A stretch of 64,000 bases of DNA, from contig NZ_QBFD01000022.1 of the NCBI RefSeq assembly GCF_003335585.1, positions 427,468-491,467 on the forward strand, in the 5' to 3' direction. This DNA is from Sulfitobacter sp. DFL-14 (GTDB lineage: Bacteria; Pseudomonadota; Alphaproteobacteria; Rhodobacterales; Rhodobacteraceae). Each line of letters begins with the position of its first letter. The first letter of the stretch is position 1. Below are positions 24,884 to 34,498 of this stretch, in pieces. Under the pieces are notes generated by a model. The model saw only the letters and a list, made by a program, of their open reading frames with translations, searched no databases and was not told the DNA's origin. Position numbers and translations under genes: made by a program.

Positions 24884-25135
24884 ACCTGCAGCGCCCCCGG
24901 GGGAAGCCCCGATATTTTGCATAGCCAATTGACAGATTTCGATTTGCTTAATCTGCAAACTGGACTCATAAGATTATCCGCAAAAACGCCGCGGCTGCAT
25001 TGACGCGGCGCATCCTCCAGATGCACAGATTACCTGCGACTTCTGGCAGGCACCGCCGGGACGCTCTCTGACAGGTCGCCAGAGGGCAGCCCTTCCGGAC
25101 ATGCCGTTTTCTGAAAACTGCAAACAGGAATCCCC
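24884..25135. other. Intergenic region before hpsN, 252 bp
   Basis: The region turns AT-rich near 24910-24980. It contains TTGACA at 24929-24934 without a convincing -10, an inverted pair CAGATT and AATCTG at 24933-24956, and a GC-rich hairpin CGCCGCG with CGCGGCG near 24990. It probably holds the hpsN promoter and operator, but the exact sites are uncertain. Confidence 0.35.
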
Positions 25136-26443
25136 ATGGCCCGTGAATACCTGAAGAAAGCCACCCTGACCGCAAAATCGGATGCCTCCGAAGTGCATGA
25201 GACGGTCAAGACGATCCTTGCCGACATTGAAGCGGGCGGCGATGCCAAGGCGATGGAATACGCCGCCAGGTTCGACCGCTACGAGGGAAATGTGCTGATG
25301 ACCCCGGAGGAGATCGAAGCCGCCTGCGCGCTGGTGCCGGAGAAACTGAAAGCAGATATCCGGTTTGCACATGACAACGTGAAACGCTTTGCCGAAAAGC
25401 AGAAAAGCACCATGTCGGACATGGAGATCGAGATTGTGCCGGGCCTGATCGCGGGGCAAAAGGCGATTCCGGTGGATGCGGCGGGCTGCTACGTGCCGGG
25501 CGGGCGCTACAGCCATATTGCCAGTGCGATCATGACCGTGACCACCGCCAGGGTCGCGGGTTGCCGTCACATCACCGCCTGTTCGCCGCCGCGCCCGGGT
25601 GTCGGCGTGGCCCCTGCCATCGTCTATGCCGCCCACATCAGCGGCGCGGACCGGATCATGGCAATGGGCGGTGTGCAGGGCGTGGCGGCGATGACCTTTG
25701 GCCTGTTCGGCCTGCCGCCTGCCAATATCCTTGTCGGTCCCGGCAACCAGTTCGTCGCCGAGGCCAAGCGCATCCTGTTTGGTCGCGTGGGCATCGACAT
25801 GATCGCCGGGCCCACGGACAGCCTTATTCTGGCCGATGCGCAGGCCGATCCGATGGTGGTGGCGACCGACCTCGTGAGCCAGGCGGAACATGGCTACAAC
25901 TCTCCGGTCTGGCTGGTCACAGATGACCGTGCGCTGGCGGGAAAGGTCATGGATCTGGTGCCGGGTCTGATCGAGGACCTGCCCGAGGTGAACCGCGAAA
26001 ACGCCTTTGCCGCGTGGCGCGACTATGCAGAGGTGATCCTGTGTTCCGACCGCGCGGAAATGGCCGCCTGTTCCGATGGTTATGCGCCCGAGCACCTGAC
26101 CGTCCAGGCGGATGATCTGGATTGGTGGCTGGCGCATCTGACCTGCTATGGCTCGCTGTTTCTGGGCGAGGAAACCACCGTGGCTTATGGCGACAAGGCA
26201 ACCGGGACCAACCACGTGCTGCCGACCTCCGGTGCGGCCAGCTATACCGGCGGGCTTTCAGTCCACAAGTACATGAAAATCGTGACATGGCAGCGCGCCA
26301 CGCGCGAAGGCTCCAAACCCGTGGCGCTGGCCACCGCCCGCATTTCGCGTCTGGAAGGGATGGAGGGACACGCCCGCGCGGCGGACGTGCGTCTGGCGAA
26401 GTATTTCCCGGACGAGACCTTTGATCTGACCGCGGATGGCTGA
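25136..26443 (+). CDS. hpsN: HpsN: sulfopropanediol 3-dehydrogenase
   Basis: HpsN oxidises (R)-2,3-dihydroxypropane-1-sulfonate to (R)-sulfolactate with NAD. The 435-aa protein is a histidinol-dehydrogenase relative. It has GCYVPGGRYSHIASAIMT near 115, GPGNQFVAEAKR near 200, the zinc-site SQAEHG near 245, and the C-terminal TNHVLPTSGAASYTGGLSVHKYMK. The LSVHKYMK tail separates this group from true HisD. The next two genes encode sulfopyruvate decarboxylase, which fits a sulfonate-degradation role and argues against histidine synthesis. Confidence 0.87.
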   Translation: MAREYLKKATLTAKSDASEVHETVKTILADIEAGGDAKAMEYAARFDRYEGNVLMTPEEIEAACALVPEKLKADIRFAHDNVKRFAEKQKSTMSDMEIEIVPGLIAGQKAIPVDAAGCYVPGGRYSHIASAIMTVTTARVAGCRHITACSPPRPGVGVAPAIVYAAHISGADRIMAMGGVQGVAAMTFGLFGLPPANILVGPGNQFVAEAKRILFGRVGIDMIAGPTDSLILADAQADPMVVATDLVSQAEHGYNSPVWLVTDDRALAGKVMDLVPGLIEDLPEVNRENAFAAWRDYAEVILCSDRAEMAACSDGYAPEHLTVQADDLDWWLAHLTCYGSLFLGEETTVAYGDKATGTNHVLPTSGAASYTGGLSVHKYMKIVTWQRATREGSKPVALATARISRLEGMEGHARAADVRLAKYFPDETFDLTADG

Positions 26444-26533
26444 TCGCCCCACCCGCCGCATGTTACATTGCGTGCCAGACCTCTTACCGCTAATCGCGCG
26501 CCCCGGCGCGCCCATCGAAAGGCAAGACAACCG

Positions 26534-27040
26534 ATGAACATCGACAAGAAGATCGCGGATGATCTTGTTGCCAACGACATCTCCTTTGTCACCACCGTGC
26601 CCTGCAAGCAGCTGGCCGGCGTGATCGAGGAGATCGACGCGCGCGACGACATCTTCCACATCCCCTCCAACAAGGAGGACGAGGGCATGGGCCTCTGTGC
26701 CGGGGCCTTCATGGGCGGCAAGCGGCCTGCCATCATCATGCAGAACACCGCCATCGGGGTGACGATCAACACGCTCGCCACGCTGATCCAGTATTACCGG
26801 ATGCCGCTGCCGATGATCATCTCCTACCGGGGCGAGCTGCGCGAACCCGTAGCTTGCCAGGTCGAAATGGCAGTGCACACCAAGGCGCTGCTGGCGCAGC
26901 TCAACATCCCCACCTACCACTTCCACTGGCAGAAGGATGTCGAGGAATTCGACAACATCCTGAAATACACCTTCATGTGCAACAAACCCGTGGCGATCCT
27001 GACCGATGCCAATTTCTGGGGAGGCTATGGCGACCAATGA
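26534..27040 (+). CDS. comD: Sulfopyruvate decarboxylase, alpha subunit (ComD)
   Basis: ComD with ComE decarboxylates sulfopyruvate to sulfoacetaldehyde using thiamine diphosphate. The 168-aa chain is the Pyr-domain subunit: VTTVPCKQLAGVIEEID near 17, IPSNKEDEGMGLCAGA with the catalytic glutamate near 45, and MQNTAIGVTINTLATL near 68. The ATG at 26534 lies in a good context and starts the homology. The stop overlaps the comE start by 4 nt (ATGA). Confidence 0.9.
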   Translation: MNIDKKIADDLVANDISFVTTVPCKQLAGVIEEIDARDDIFHIPSNKEDEGMGLCAGAFMGGKRPAIIMQNTAIGVTINTLATLIQYYRMPLPMIISYRGELREPVACQVEMAVHTKALLAQLNIPTYHFHWQKDVEEFDNILKYTFMCNKPVAILTDANFWGGYGDQ

Positions 27041-27591
27041 TCCGTTCCGAAATCCTGAAAGACATCGCACCGATCATCCGTGACCATTTGGTGGTCTGCA
27101 ACATCGGCATCCCCAGCCAGGAGCTGCATGCCATCGACGACCAGCCGACCAATTTCTACATGCTGGGCACCATGGGGCTGGCCTCCTCCATCGGGCTGGG
27201 GCTGGCGCTGGCGCAGCCCAAGCCGGTGATCGCCATCGACGGCGACGGTTCCGTCCTGACCAACCTCGGCACCCTGCCCACCATCGCCAATAATGTGGCC
27301 GACAATTACATCCTGATGATCATCGACAACGGATCCTATGGTTCCACCGGGGATCAGCCGACCTATGCGGGCAAGAAGACCAGGCTTGAGAAAGTGGCCG
27401 AGGCCTGCGGCTGCGAAAACGTGGTGACCTGCCAGGGCGAAGATACCGGCAAGGTGCTGCAGGCGGCGCTGGCGTCGGGAAAGATGACCGTGATTGTCGT
27501 CAAATGCGACAGCGGCAATGCCAGGCATCCGGTGATCACGATGGACCCGGTGGTGATCCGCGACCGCTTCATGAAGGCCGTGCAGGCATAG
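27037..27591 (+). CDS. comE: Sulfopyruvate decarboxylase, beta subunit (ComE)
   Basis: The 184-aa chain is the PP-domain subunit that binds thiamine diphosphate: LGTMGLASSIGLGLALA near 44, and IDGDGSVLTNLGTL, the GDG-N motif, near 65-80. With HpsN it forms most of the dihydroxypropanesulfonate path. The sulfolactate-to-sulfopyruvate dehydrogenase and Xsc are not in the window and would have to be elsewhere. Confidence 0.9.
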   Translation: MIRSEILKDIAPIIRDHLVVCNIGIPSQELHAIDDQPTNFYMLGTMGLASSIGLGLALAQPKPVIAIDGDGSVLTNLGTLPTIANNVADNYILMIIDNGSYGSTGDQPTYAGKKTRLEKVAEACGCENVVTCQGEDTGKVLQAALASGKMTVIVVKCDSGNARHPVITMDPVVIRDRFMKAVQA

Positions 27592-27649
27592 GGCGCAGCC
27601 CTGAGGGACCTGTCGGGCGCATACCACCCTGGCCGCAAGGAGGACTTTC

Positions 27650-29506
27650 ATGCAATTCCATCTGAACGGTTTCCGCCCCGGTGACCCGGCAGTCGCTGAC
27701 CAGTCTGCCAGGCCGGCACAGACCGACACATTGGACGTGCTGATCGTGGGCTGCGGCCCGGCCGGGCTGACGCTGGCCGCACAGCTCTCCGCCTTCCCCG
27801 AGATCTCCACCCGCATCCTGGAACGCAAACCCGGCCCGCTGGAGGTTGGTCAGGCCGATGGCATCGCCTGCCGCTCGATGGAGATGTTCGAGGCATTCGG
27901 ATTTGCCGAAAAGGTGCAAAAGGAAGCCTATTGGGTGAATGAGGTCGCCTTCTGGCGGCCCGGTCCCGATGGCAAAGAGATCATCCGCGCCGACCGCATT
28001 CTGGACACGGAGGAAGGCCTGTCGGAGTTCCCCCATACCATCCTCAACCAGGCCAGGGTGCATGATTTCTACCTCGACGTCATGCGCAACAGCCCGACCC
28101 GACTGGCACCGGATTACAACCGGTCACTGGTGTCCCTGACCCGGACCGATGATGCCGATTACCCGGTCCGGGCCGTCTTTGACTGCCTTGACTCCCCCGG
28201 CAGGCAGGAAACCCTGCGCGCCCGCTATGTTGTCGGATGCGACGGCGCGCGCAGCACGGTCAGGGCGGAAATGGGCCTTCACCTCAAGGGCGAAGCGACC
28301 CGGCAACTGTGGGGGGTGATGGACATTCTGGCAGTCACCGATTTCCCCGACATCCGTCTGAAATGCGCCATCCAGTCCGCGGATCAGGGCAGCATCCTGA
28401 TCATCCCGCGCGAGGGGGGCTACATGGTGCGGATGTACATCGAAATGGACGTGCTGCATGGCGATGAGCGCGCCGCCGACAAGAACCTGACCGCCAAAGC
28501 CCTGATCGCCCGGGCGCAGGCCATCATGGCCCCCTATGCGCTTGACGTGAAACAGGTCGCCTGGTGGTCGGCCTATGAGATCGGGCAGCGGGTCTGCGAC
28601 AGTTTCGACGATGCCGCTGACGGCGGGCAAGCCCCGCGCATCTTCATCGCGGGTGACGCCTGCCATACCCATAGCCCAAAAGCGGGACAGGGCATGAATG
28701 TCTCCATGGCCGATGCCTTCAACCTGGGCTGGAAGCTGGCCGCCGTCTTGCGCGGACAGGCGGATGCCGCGCTGTTGAATACCTATTCTGAAGAACGCCG
28801 CGCCAAGGCAAAGGAGCTGATCGACTTTGACCGCAACATGGCCCGGTTGTTCAGCGCCAAACCGGCCTCCCCCGCCGAGGCCGCGCAATTCCAGCGCTAT
28901 TTCCGTCAGCACGGCCGTTATACCGCAGGGGTCGAGACCCGCTACGACCCGTCGGTCCTGACGGCGGACGGGACGCATCAAGCCCTGGCGACGGGTCTGC
29001 CCATCGGGATGCGGTTCCATTCCGCACCGGTGATCCGGGTGGCCGATGCAAGGCCCATGCAGCTTGCCCATACGATCAAGGCCGATGGCCGCTGGCGTCT
29101 CTTCGCCTTTGCAAGCCGGGACGATACCGGCGCTCAGGGCGGGCAGATGGCTCAGCTTTGCGAGGCTCTGGCGCAGCGGGTGCCCGCCGGGGAGCCTGAC
29201 GGGGTGCTCGACGTCAGAGGCGTTTTCCAACACCCCCACCGCAGCCTGCAGATCGACCGGATGCCTGCCCTGCTCTTGCCCCGCAAGGGGCGGTTTGGCC
29301 TGATCGACTATGAGAAAATCTTTGCCGCCAATCCGGCTGCTGGCCGGGAAATCTTCGACCTGCGCGGCATCGACCGTGACAGGGGCGCAATGGTGCTGGT
29401 GCGGCCCGACCAATATGTCGCGGCAATCCTCCCGCTGGGCGATCTGGCGGGGCTTGATGCATTTCTGGAAAGGTCACCCCTGCGGTTGGGCAGACAGACA
29501 GGCTGA
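27650..29506 (+). CDS. FAD-dependent aromatic hydroxylase, 3-hydroxybenzoate 4-monooxygenase-like
   Basis: The 618-aa flavoprotein has the GCGPAGLTLAAQL dinucleotide fold near 37, a DG motif (GCDGARSTVRAEMG near 205), the GD motif GDACHTHSPKAGQGMNVSMADAFNLGWKL near 335, and a thioredoxin-like C-terminal domain. This matches the phenol 2-monooxygenase/MobA group. The opening MQFHLNGFRPG and GQADGIACRSMEMFEAFGFAE are typical of 3-hydroxybenzoate 4-hydroxylases. It follows comE by 58 bp. A link to sulfonate degradation is not obvious; it may have its own promoter or be a passenger. Confidence 0.85.
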   Translation: MQFHLNGFRPGDPAVADQSARPAQTDTLDVLIVGCGPAGLTLAAQLSAFPEISTRILERKPGPLEVGQADGIACRSMEMFEAFGFAEKVQKEAYWVNEVAFWRPGPDGKEIIRADRILDTEEGLSEFPHTILNQARVHDFYLDVMRNSPTRLAPDYNRSLVSLTRTDDADYPVRAVFDCLDSPGRQETLRARYVVGCDGARSTVRAEMGLHLKGEATRQLWGVMDILAVTDFPDIRLKCAIQSADQGSILIIPREGGYMVRMYIEMDVLHGDERAADKNLTAKALIARAQAIMAPYALDVKQVAWWSAYEIGQRVCDSFDDAADGGQAPRIFIAGDACHTHSPKAGQGMNVSMADAFNLGWKLAAVLRGQADAALLNTYSEERRAKAKELIDFDRNMARLFSAKPASPAEAAQFQRYFRQHGRYTAGVETRYDPSVLTADGTHQALATGLPIGMRFHSAPVIRVADARPMQLAHTIKADGRWRLFAFASRDDTGAQGGQMAQLCEALAQRVPAGEPDGVLDVRGVFQHPHRSLQIDRMPALLLPRKGRFGLIDYEKIFAANPAAGREIFDLRGIDRDRGAMVLVRPDQYVAAILPLGDLAGLDAFLERSPLRLGRQTG

Positions 29507-29508
29507 CC

Positions 29509-30435
29509 CTATAATTCCCGCGCCCAGGGCGGGTTCGCGCCCGCGCGGGAGACGGTCACCGCCGCCACGCGCGCGCCAAAGGTCAGCGCGTCAGTCACCG
29601 CATGTGCCGTCAGCCCGCGCAGGGCATCTTTGCTGAGCAGCCCTTGCTCGGCGAGGCTGGCCAGAACGCCCGCGTTGAAAGTATCGCCGGCCCCCACGGT
29701 ATCGACCACCTCGGCCCGCAAAGCGGGCACGGTCACCTCGGTGCCATCGGCCATATAGGCCGTCGCCCCTTCCCCGCCGCGCGTCACAATGACCAGCGCG
29801 GGCCCGTGACCCAGCAGCGCCCTGACTTTGTCCGGCACGGGCATCGGATCAGGGTGAAGCCAGGTCAGATCCTCGTCAGAGACCTTGACGATGTCCGCCT
29901 GCCGCAGCATCGCCCCCAGCCGGGTGCGAAAGCGGTTCGCATCGCGGACAAAACCGGGGCGGATGTTCGGGTCGATCATCACCGCACGTCCCGCCCCCGC
30001 CTGCGCCAGCAGATCCGCATAGGTATCGGCACAGGGCTCGCAGGCCAGGCTGATTCCGCCAAAATAGAGCGCCGTCACATCATCGCCCACCTGCGGCAGC
30101 TCCTGCGGCGACAGCATCCGCCCGGCAGAATTCTCATCATAGAACATGTAGCTGGCCTGCCCGCCGTTCAGCTCGACAAAGGCCAGTGTCGTCGGGCGGT
30201 CGGCATGGACCACATGGGAGGTGTCCACCCCGTTTGCCGTCAGCGCCGCCGACAGCAGCTTGCCGAAGGAATCGGTCGAAATGCCCGTCAGCATCCCGGC
30301 AGGCACGCCCAGCCGCCCCAGCGCGATGGCTGTGTTGAAGATCGCCCCGCCCACATGCGGCGCAAACCCGCTGCCGCCCGATGGGCCGGGGATTGGCAAC
30401 ATGTCAATCAGGGCCTCGCCCGCGCACAGGATCAT
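29509..30435 (-). CDS. PfkB-family sugar kinase, probable fructokinase
   Basis: The 308-aa kinase has PfkB signatures: GEALIDMLP near 6, GGAIFNTAIALGRLG near 29, and DTVGAGDTFNAGVLA near 245 with the catalytic aspartate. Fructokinases of this group convert fructose to fructose 6-phosphate, which would complete the Frc uptake route encoded at 42787-46423. It converges with the hydroxylase gene and diverges from pgm; the shared gap carries an operator similar to the one at frcB. Confidence 0.87.
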   Translation of the reverse strand: MILCAGEALIDMLPIPGPSGGSGFAPHVGGAIFNTAIALGRLGVPAGMLTGISTDSFGKLLSAALTANGVDTSHVVHADRPTTLAFVELNGGQASYMFYDENSAGRMLSPQELPQVGDDVTALYFGGISLACEPCADTYADLLAQAGAGRAVMIDPNIRPGFVRDANRFRTRLGAMLRQADIVKVSDEDLTWLHPDPMPVPDKVRALLGHGPALVIVTRGGEGATAYMADGTEVTVPALRAEVVDTVGAGDTFNAGVLASLAEQGLLSKDALRGLTAHAVTDALTFGARVAAVTVSRAGANPPWAREL

Positions 30436-30790
30436 GAACTTTCCCCCCGGAATACCGCCGCGCCCGCGCGCGGCCTTGCCCCATAGTGGATGAAAGCCTG
30501 ACCTCCGGATGTCAAGAATAATAAATCAATCTAGTTTATTAATTCGGTAAATCAGGCAGCGCAACACCGGTTTTCCGTTGAAGCCCATGGGTGTCGGCTC
30601 TATTCGGATCAGGCTTGGTGCTGCATTGCGGCACTGTCCGGAACCCTTTCGTGCCCCCGGGTGTTCCCTGACCAGCGTGGTTACGCCGGCCTGCTCAACC
30701 GCCCCTTGCACGGGCCGCCAACTTGCTGTCCGATGCGGCCAGGCCAATTCCAGACCCAAGAACAGTTAGTTTAAGACAAAAGGTTATTTC
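30436..30790. other. Intergenic region between kinase and pgm, 355 bp
   Basis: It contains the AT-rich operator described separately (30517-30544) and otherwise no gene that I can support. The AT-rich core stands out against GC-rich flanks. Promoters for both divergent genes must lie here. Confidence 0.5.
30517..30544. promoter_or_regulatory. AT-rich inverted-repeat operator, candidate FrcR (ROK) site
   Basis: AATAATAAA and TTTATTAATT form an imperfect inverted repeat around TCAATCTAG. The elements TAAATCAA and TTTATTAATT recur at 42674-42706 in front of frcB. ROK repressors of the XylR/NagC type use AT-rich palindromes of this kind, so FrcR may control this divergent pair as well. Confidence 0.5.
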
Positions 30791-32422
30791 ATGACGACAC
30801 TCACCCAGGACTGCACCCCTTTCGAGGGGCAAAAACCCGGCACTTCGGGCCTGCGCAAGAAAACCCGCGTCTTCATGGAGCCGGGCTATGTGGAATGTTT
30901 TGTCCAATCCGTTTTCAACGCCATCGAAGGGGTCGAGGGCAAGACCCTTGTCATCGGGGGGGATGGAAGGTTCTTCAACGCCGAGGCGATCCAGACCATT
31001 CTGCGGATGGCCGCAGCCAACGGGGCAAAACGCGCCATTGTCGGCAAGGATGGGTTGCTCTCCACCCCGGCTGCCTCGCACCTGATCCGCAAGCGCAGCG
31101 CCTCCGGCGGGCTGATCCTCTCGGCCAGCCACAATCCCGGCGGGATCGACGCGGATTTCGGCCTGAAATACAATGTCTCCAACGGCGGCCCGGCCCCCGA
31201 AAGCGTGACCGCCGCGATCTATGACGAAACCAGGACCATCAGCAGCTACAAGACGCTGGACACCGACGACATCGACCTGGGCGATCTGGGCGAGGTGACG
31301 CTGGGCGGCATGACCGTCGAAATCGTCGACCCGGTTGCCGCCTATGCCGTGCTGATGGAAAAACTCTTTGATTTCGACGCCATCAAAGGGCTGTTTCAGG
31401 CCGGGTTCACCATGCGCTTCGATGCCATGCATGCCGTCACCGGCCCCTATGCCAAGGCGATCCTTGAGGAAAAGTTGGGCGCGCCCGAAGGCACCGTGCT
31501 GAACGGCGTGCCCTCGGTCGATTTCGGCAAGGGCCATCCGGACCCGAACCCGATCTGGGCAAAGCCGCTGGTTGACATGGTGATGGCCGAAGACGGCCCC
31601 GATTTCGCCGCCGCCTCGGATGGGGACGGGGACCGCAACATGATCCTCGGCCGCGGTGTTTACGTGACCCCCTCTGACAGCCTTGCCGTGCTGGCGGCGA
31701 ATGCCCATCTGGCGCCGGGCTACAAGGAGGGGATTGCAGGCGTTGCACGCTCGATGCCCACCAGCCGCGCCTGTGACCGCGTGGCAGAGGCCATGGGCAT
31801 CGCCTGTTTCGAAACTCCCACCGGGTGGAAATTCTTCGGCAACCTGCTGGACGCGGGCAAGGTGACGCTCTGCGGCGAGGAAAGCGCCGGCACCGGCAGC
31901 AGCCATGTGCGCGAAAAGGATGGGCTCTGGGCGGTGCTGCTCTGGCTCAACATCATCGCAGTGCGCGGCCAGTCGGTGCATCACATCCTCAAGGACCACT
32001 GGAAGGAATACGGCCGCAACTATTACTCGCGGCATGACTACGAGGCCGTCGATGCCACTGCCGCGGCCGAGCTGATGGGCGCGCTCGAAGCGGCATTGCC
32101 CGACCTGCCCGGACAGCGCCCCGCCGGTCTGATGATCACAGAGGCTGACCAGTTTTCCTACCACGATCCGGTCGACGGTTCAGTGAGCGAGAACCAGGGC
32201 CTGCGAATCAACTTCGAAGGCGGCGCGCGCGGCGTGCTGCGCCTGTCTGGCACCGGGACCGAAGGGGCGACTCTGCGGGTTTATCTGGAACGCTATGAGC
32301 CCTCCGGGGGCGATCTGGAGATCGAAACACAAGCAGCCCTGGCCCAGGTCGCGGCGGCGGTGGCCGAACTCAGCGATCTGGAAAAGCGCACCGGCAGGAC
32401 GAAACCCGACGTGATGACCTGA
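30791..32422 (+). CDS. pgm: Phosphoglucomutase
   Basis: The 543-aa enzyme interconverts glucose 1-phosphate and glucose 6-phosphate. It has the phosphoserine loop LSASHNPGGIDADFGLKYN near 112-128, metal loop SDGDGDRNMI near 277, sugar-binding ETPTGWKF near 345 and GEESAGTGSSH near 365, and a C-terminal RLSGTGTEGATLR. It is full length for the bacterial Pgm family. It is divergent from the fructokinase-like gene and would link Frc-derived sugar phosphates to polysaccharide precursors. Confidence 0.94.
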   Translation: MTTLTQDCTPFEGQKPGTSGLRKKTRVFMEPGYVECFVQSVFNAIEGVEGKTLVIGGDGRFFNAEAIQTILRMAAANGAKRAIVGKDGLLSTPAASHLIRKRSASGGLILSASHNPGGIDADFGLKYNVSNGGPAPESVTAAIYDETRTISSYKTLDTDDIDLGDLGEVTLGGMTVEIVDPVAAYAVLMEKLFDFDAIKGLFQAGFTMRFDAMHAVTGPYAKAILEEKLGAPEGTVLNGVPSVDFGKGHPDPNPIWAKPLVDMVMAEDGPDFAAASDGDGDRNMILGRGVYVTPSDSLAVLAANAHLAPGYKEGIAGVARSMPTSRACDRVAEAMGIACFETPTGWKFFGNLLDAGKVTLCGEESAGTGSSHVREKDGLWAVLLWLNIIAVRGQSVHHILKDHWKEYGRNYYSRHDYEAVDATAAAELMGALEAALPDLPGQRPAGLMITEADQFSYHDPVDGSVSENQGLRINFEGGARGVLRLSGTGTEGATLRVYLERYEPSGGDLEIETQAALAQVAAAVAELSDLEKRTGRTKPDVMT

Positions 32423-32464
32423 GCGCGGCGGGTCGTGTGACCTGAGGCACCGCACCCCACCCGT

Positions 32465-33265
32465 TCAGAACAGGTCTTTCAGCGCGGCGAACAATTCCGC
32501 CTGCGAGGAAATGTCGAGTTTGCGGTAGATGTTGCGCCGGTGCACCTTGACCGTTGCGCGCGCGATACCAAGGTCAAGCGCCGCCGACAGGTTGGAATGC
32601 CCCTGCAGGATCAGCGCAGCCAGCTGCGCCTCCCGCCGGGTCAGGACCGTGCCGGACAGGGCAGTGACGTGATCGCGGATGATCGTGTCCAGCGGGCTGT
32701 GAACCGGCGGCTGGACCCTTTCGCCCAACTGGTCCTGACGATACTCGCAGTACTGGCGCAGCAGCTCCAGCATGACAGGGCTGAAATGGCGCAGGCATTG
32801 CAACTCCTTGCGTTTGAAACGCCCCTGCCCGGCTTGCCTGCTCATCGACAGATGGCCCGTGGCACCGCCCTTGAGATCGACCAGCAGACCAACCTCGTCG
32901 CAGATTTCGGTCTTGCAGTAGTACTGAAGGTAATATTCCCCGGAAAAGAACCGGTCCGGCGCGATCTCGGACAGCCGGTACATTGCACCGGGCGAGGCCC
33001 GCTTGCGCATCTGGAAGAACGGATCAAGCCGATAGGACCCGTCCAGGTAATGGCGCGGATAGGAGGTCTTGAGCGAGCAATCTGCCAGCCAGCTGTTCAG
33101 CGCCTGCGGCGTGCCGCTGTCGCTGAACCGCAGGATCAGGAAGGTATCAAAGCGCAGTCGCGCGCGCAGCAGCCTGCGAAAATGCTCAAAGAACGATTCG
33201 TCCTTGCAATGGGCAAATGCCCGCTGGAGGCGAAGCACATCACCCTCTCTGAGCATCTCTGTCAT
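32465..33265 (-). CDS. LuxR-family transcriptional regulator
   Basis: The 266-aa protein has a C-terminal GerE/LuxR helix-turn-helix ([43 protein letters not shown], about 200-245). The N-terminal 190 residues show no receiver motif and no clear homoserine-lactone-binding signature. I chose the ATG at 33265 because GGGGG lies 6 nt upstream; the first ATG at 33286 has no ribosome site. It is divergent from the second polyamine-type importer and likely regulates it. Confidence 0.82.
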   Translation of the reverse strand: MTEMLREGDVLRLQRAFAHCKDESFFEHFRRLLRARLRFDTFLILRFSDSGTPQALNSWLADCSLKTSYPRHYLDGSYRLDPFFQMRKRASPGAMYRLSEIAPDRFFSGEYYLQYYCKTEICDEVGLLVDLKGGATGHLSMSRQAGQGRFKRKELQCLRHFSPVMLELLRQYCEYRQDQLGERVQPPVHSPLDTIIRDHVTALSGTVLTRREAQLAALILQGHSNLSAALDLGIARATVKVHRRNIYRKLDISSQAELFAALKDLF

Positions 33266-33299
33266 TTCTAACCCCCATAAGACCAAACATTAGTCATTT

Positions 33300-33319
33300 A
33301 ATACCCCCGTGGGGGTATT
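33300..33319. promoter_or_regulatory. Perfect palindrome between regulator and importer, followed by T run
   Basis: AATACCCCCGTGGGGGTATT is a perfect inverted repeat and is followed by TTTT. It may be an operator for the divergent LuxR-type regulator or an early terminator in the importer leader; the sequence does not decide between these. Confidence 0.5.
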
Positions 33320-33414
33320 TTTTCGCCAGACTATTGCAGCAATCATCCGATTGCATGGTGTTTGCCCAAGTCTCGGGCGACGTTGAGAAGACCATAACAG
33401 GGGGAACGCTAAAA

Positions 33415-34494
33415 GTGGCGACAGCCATCAGTGTACGCAATCTGCGCAAGGTCTATCCGGGACAACCGCCCGTCGTTGCGCTGGCGGATGCCAGCATCGA
33501 CATCAAGGACAACGAATTTTTCACCCTGCTGGGCCCGTCGGGCTGCGGCAAGACAACCTTGCTGCGGATGATCGCCGGGTTCGAGCATCCGACGGCGGGC
33601 AGTCTGACCATGCATGGTGAAAACCTGCTGGAGCTGCCGCCCTACAAGCGGCCGGTGAACACGGTATTCCAGAGCTATGCCCTGTTCCCGCATCTGACCG
33701 TGGCCCAGAACATCAGTTTCGGCCTTGAAATGCTGGGCAAACCCAAAGCCGAGATCAGGCAGACCGTCGACGAGATGATGGCGCTGGTCAAGATGACGGA
33801 GATGGCAGACCGCCAGACCGGTCAGATCTCCGGCGGCCAGCAGCAGCGCGTGGCACTGGCCCGCGCCCTGGCCCCCAAGCCGCGTGTGCTGTTGCTGGAC
33901 GAACCGCTCAGCGCGCTGGATTTCAAGCTGCGCAAGGACATGCAACTGGAACTCAAACGCCTGCAGATGGAGACCGGGATCACCTTTGTCTTTGTCACCC
34001 ACGATCAGGAAGAGGCGCTGACCATGTCGGACCGGATCGCGGTGATGAACGCGGGCGAAATCCGGCAGATCGGCAACCCCCGGCAGATCTATGACCAGCC
34101 CGCCGAGCGCTTTGTCGCGGATTTCATCGGGGATACCAATTTCCTGCCTGCAGAGCTGATCGAGACTGCCGGGCAAACCGCCACGATACGCCTGTCATCC
34201 GGCAAACAGATCGCAGCCCGCGCCGCCGAAAGCGGATCGCAAAAGGGCAAGGTCACGCTCGCCGTGCGGCCCGAACACGCCAGCATCGGCCCCGAGGCCG
34301 AGGGCCTGCTGGCCGGCACTCTGGGCGAAGTTGTCTATTTCGGGACCGACACGCATTACCATGTGGCGCTGGAGGACGGGACTGGATTCGTGGTGCGTCA
34401 GCAGAACCGCCCGGATGCGACGGCGCAGTTTTCCTCCGGCGACCGTGTCGGCGTGCATTTTGCACCCGGCATCGGTCAGGTCCTGAAGGATTGA
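33415..34494 (+). CDS. ABC transporter ATPase, PotA-like
   Basis: The 359-aa protein has Walker [10 protein letters not shown] near 42, [10 protein letters not shown], signature [15 protein letters not shown], Walker [22 protein letters not shown] and a C-terminal TOBE domain. I chose the GTG at 33415, which has AGGGGGAA upstream; an ATG at 33334 would add 27 residues with no family match. It is the first gene of a complete importer with two permeases and a binding protein. Confidence 0.92.
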   Translation: MATAISVRNLRKVYPGQPPVVALADASIDIKDNEFFTLLGPSGCGKTTLLRMIAGFEHPTAGSLTMHGENLLELPPYKRPVNTVFQSYALFPHLTVAQNISFGLEMLGKPKAEIRQTVDEMMALVKMTEMADRQTGQISGGQQQRVALARALAPKPRVLLLDEPLSALDFKLRKDMQLELKRLQMETGITFVFVTHDQEEALTMSDRIAVMNAGEIRQIGNPRQIYDQPAERFVADFIGDTNFLPAELIETAGQTATIRLSSGKQIAARAAESGSQKGKVTLAVRPEHASIGPEAEGLLAGTLGEVVYFGTDTHYHVALEDGTGFVVRQQNRPDATAQFSSGDRVGVHFAPGIGQVLKD

Positions 34495-34498
34495 CCTG

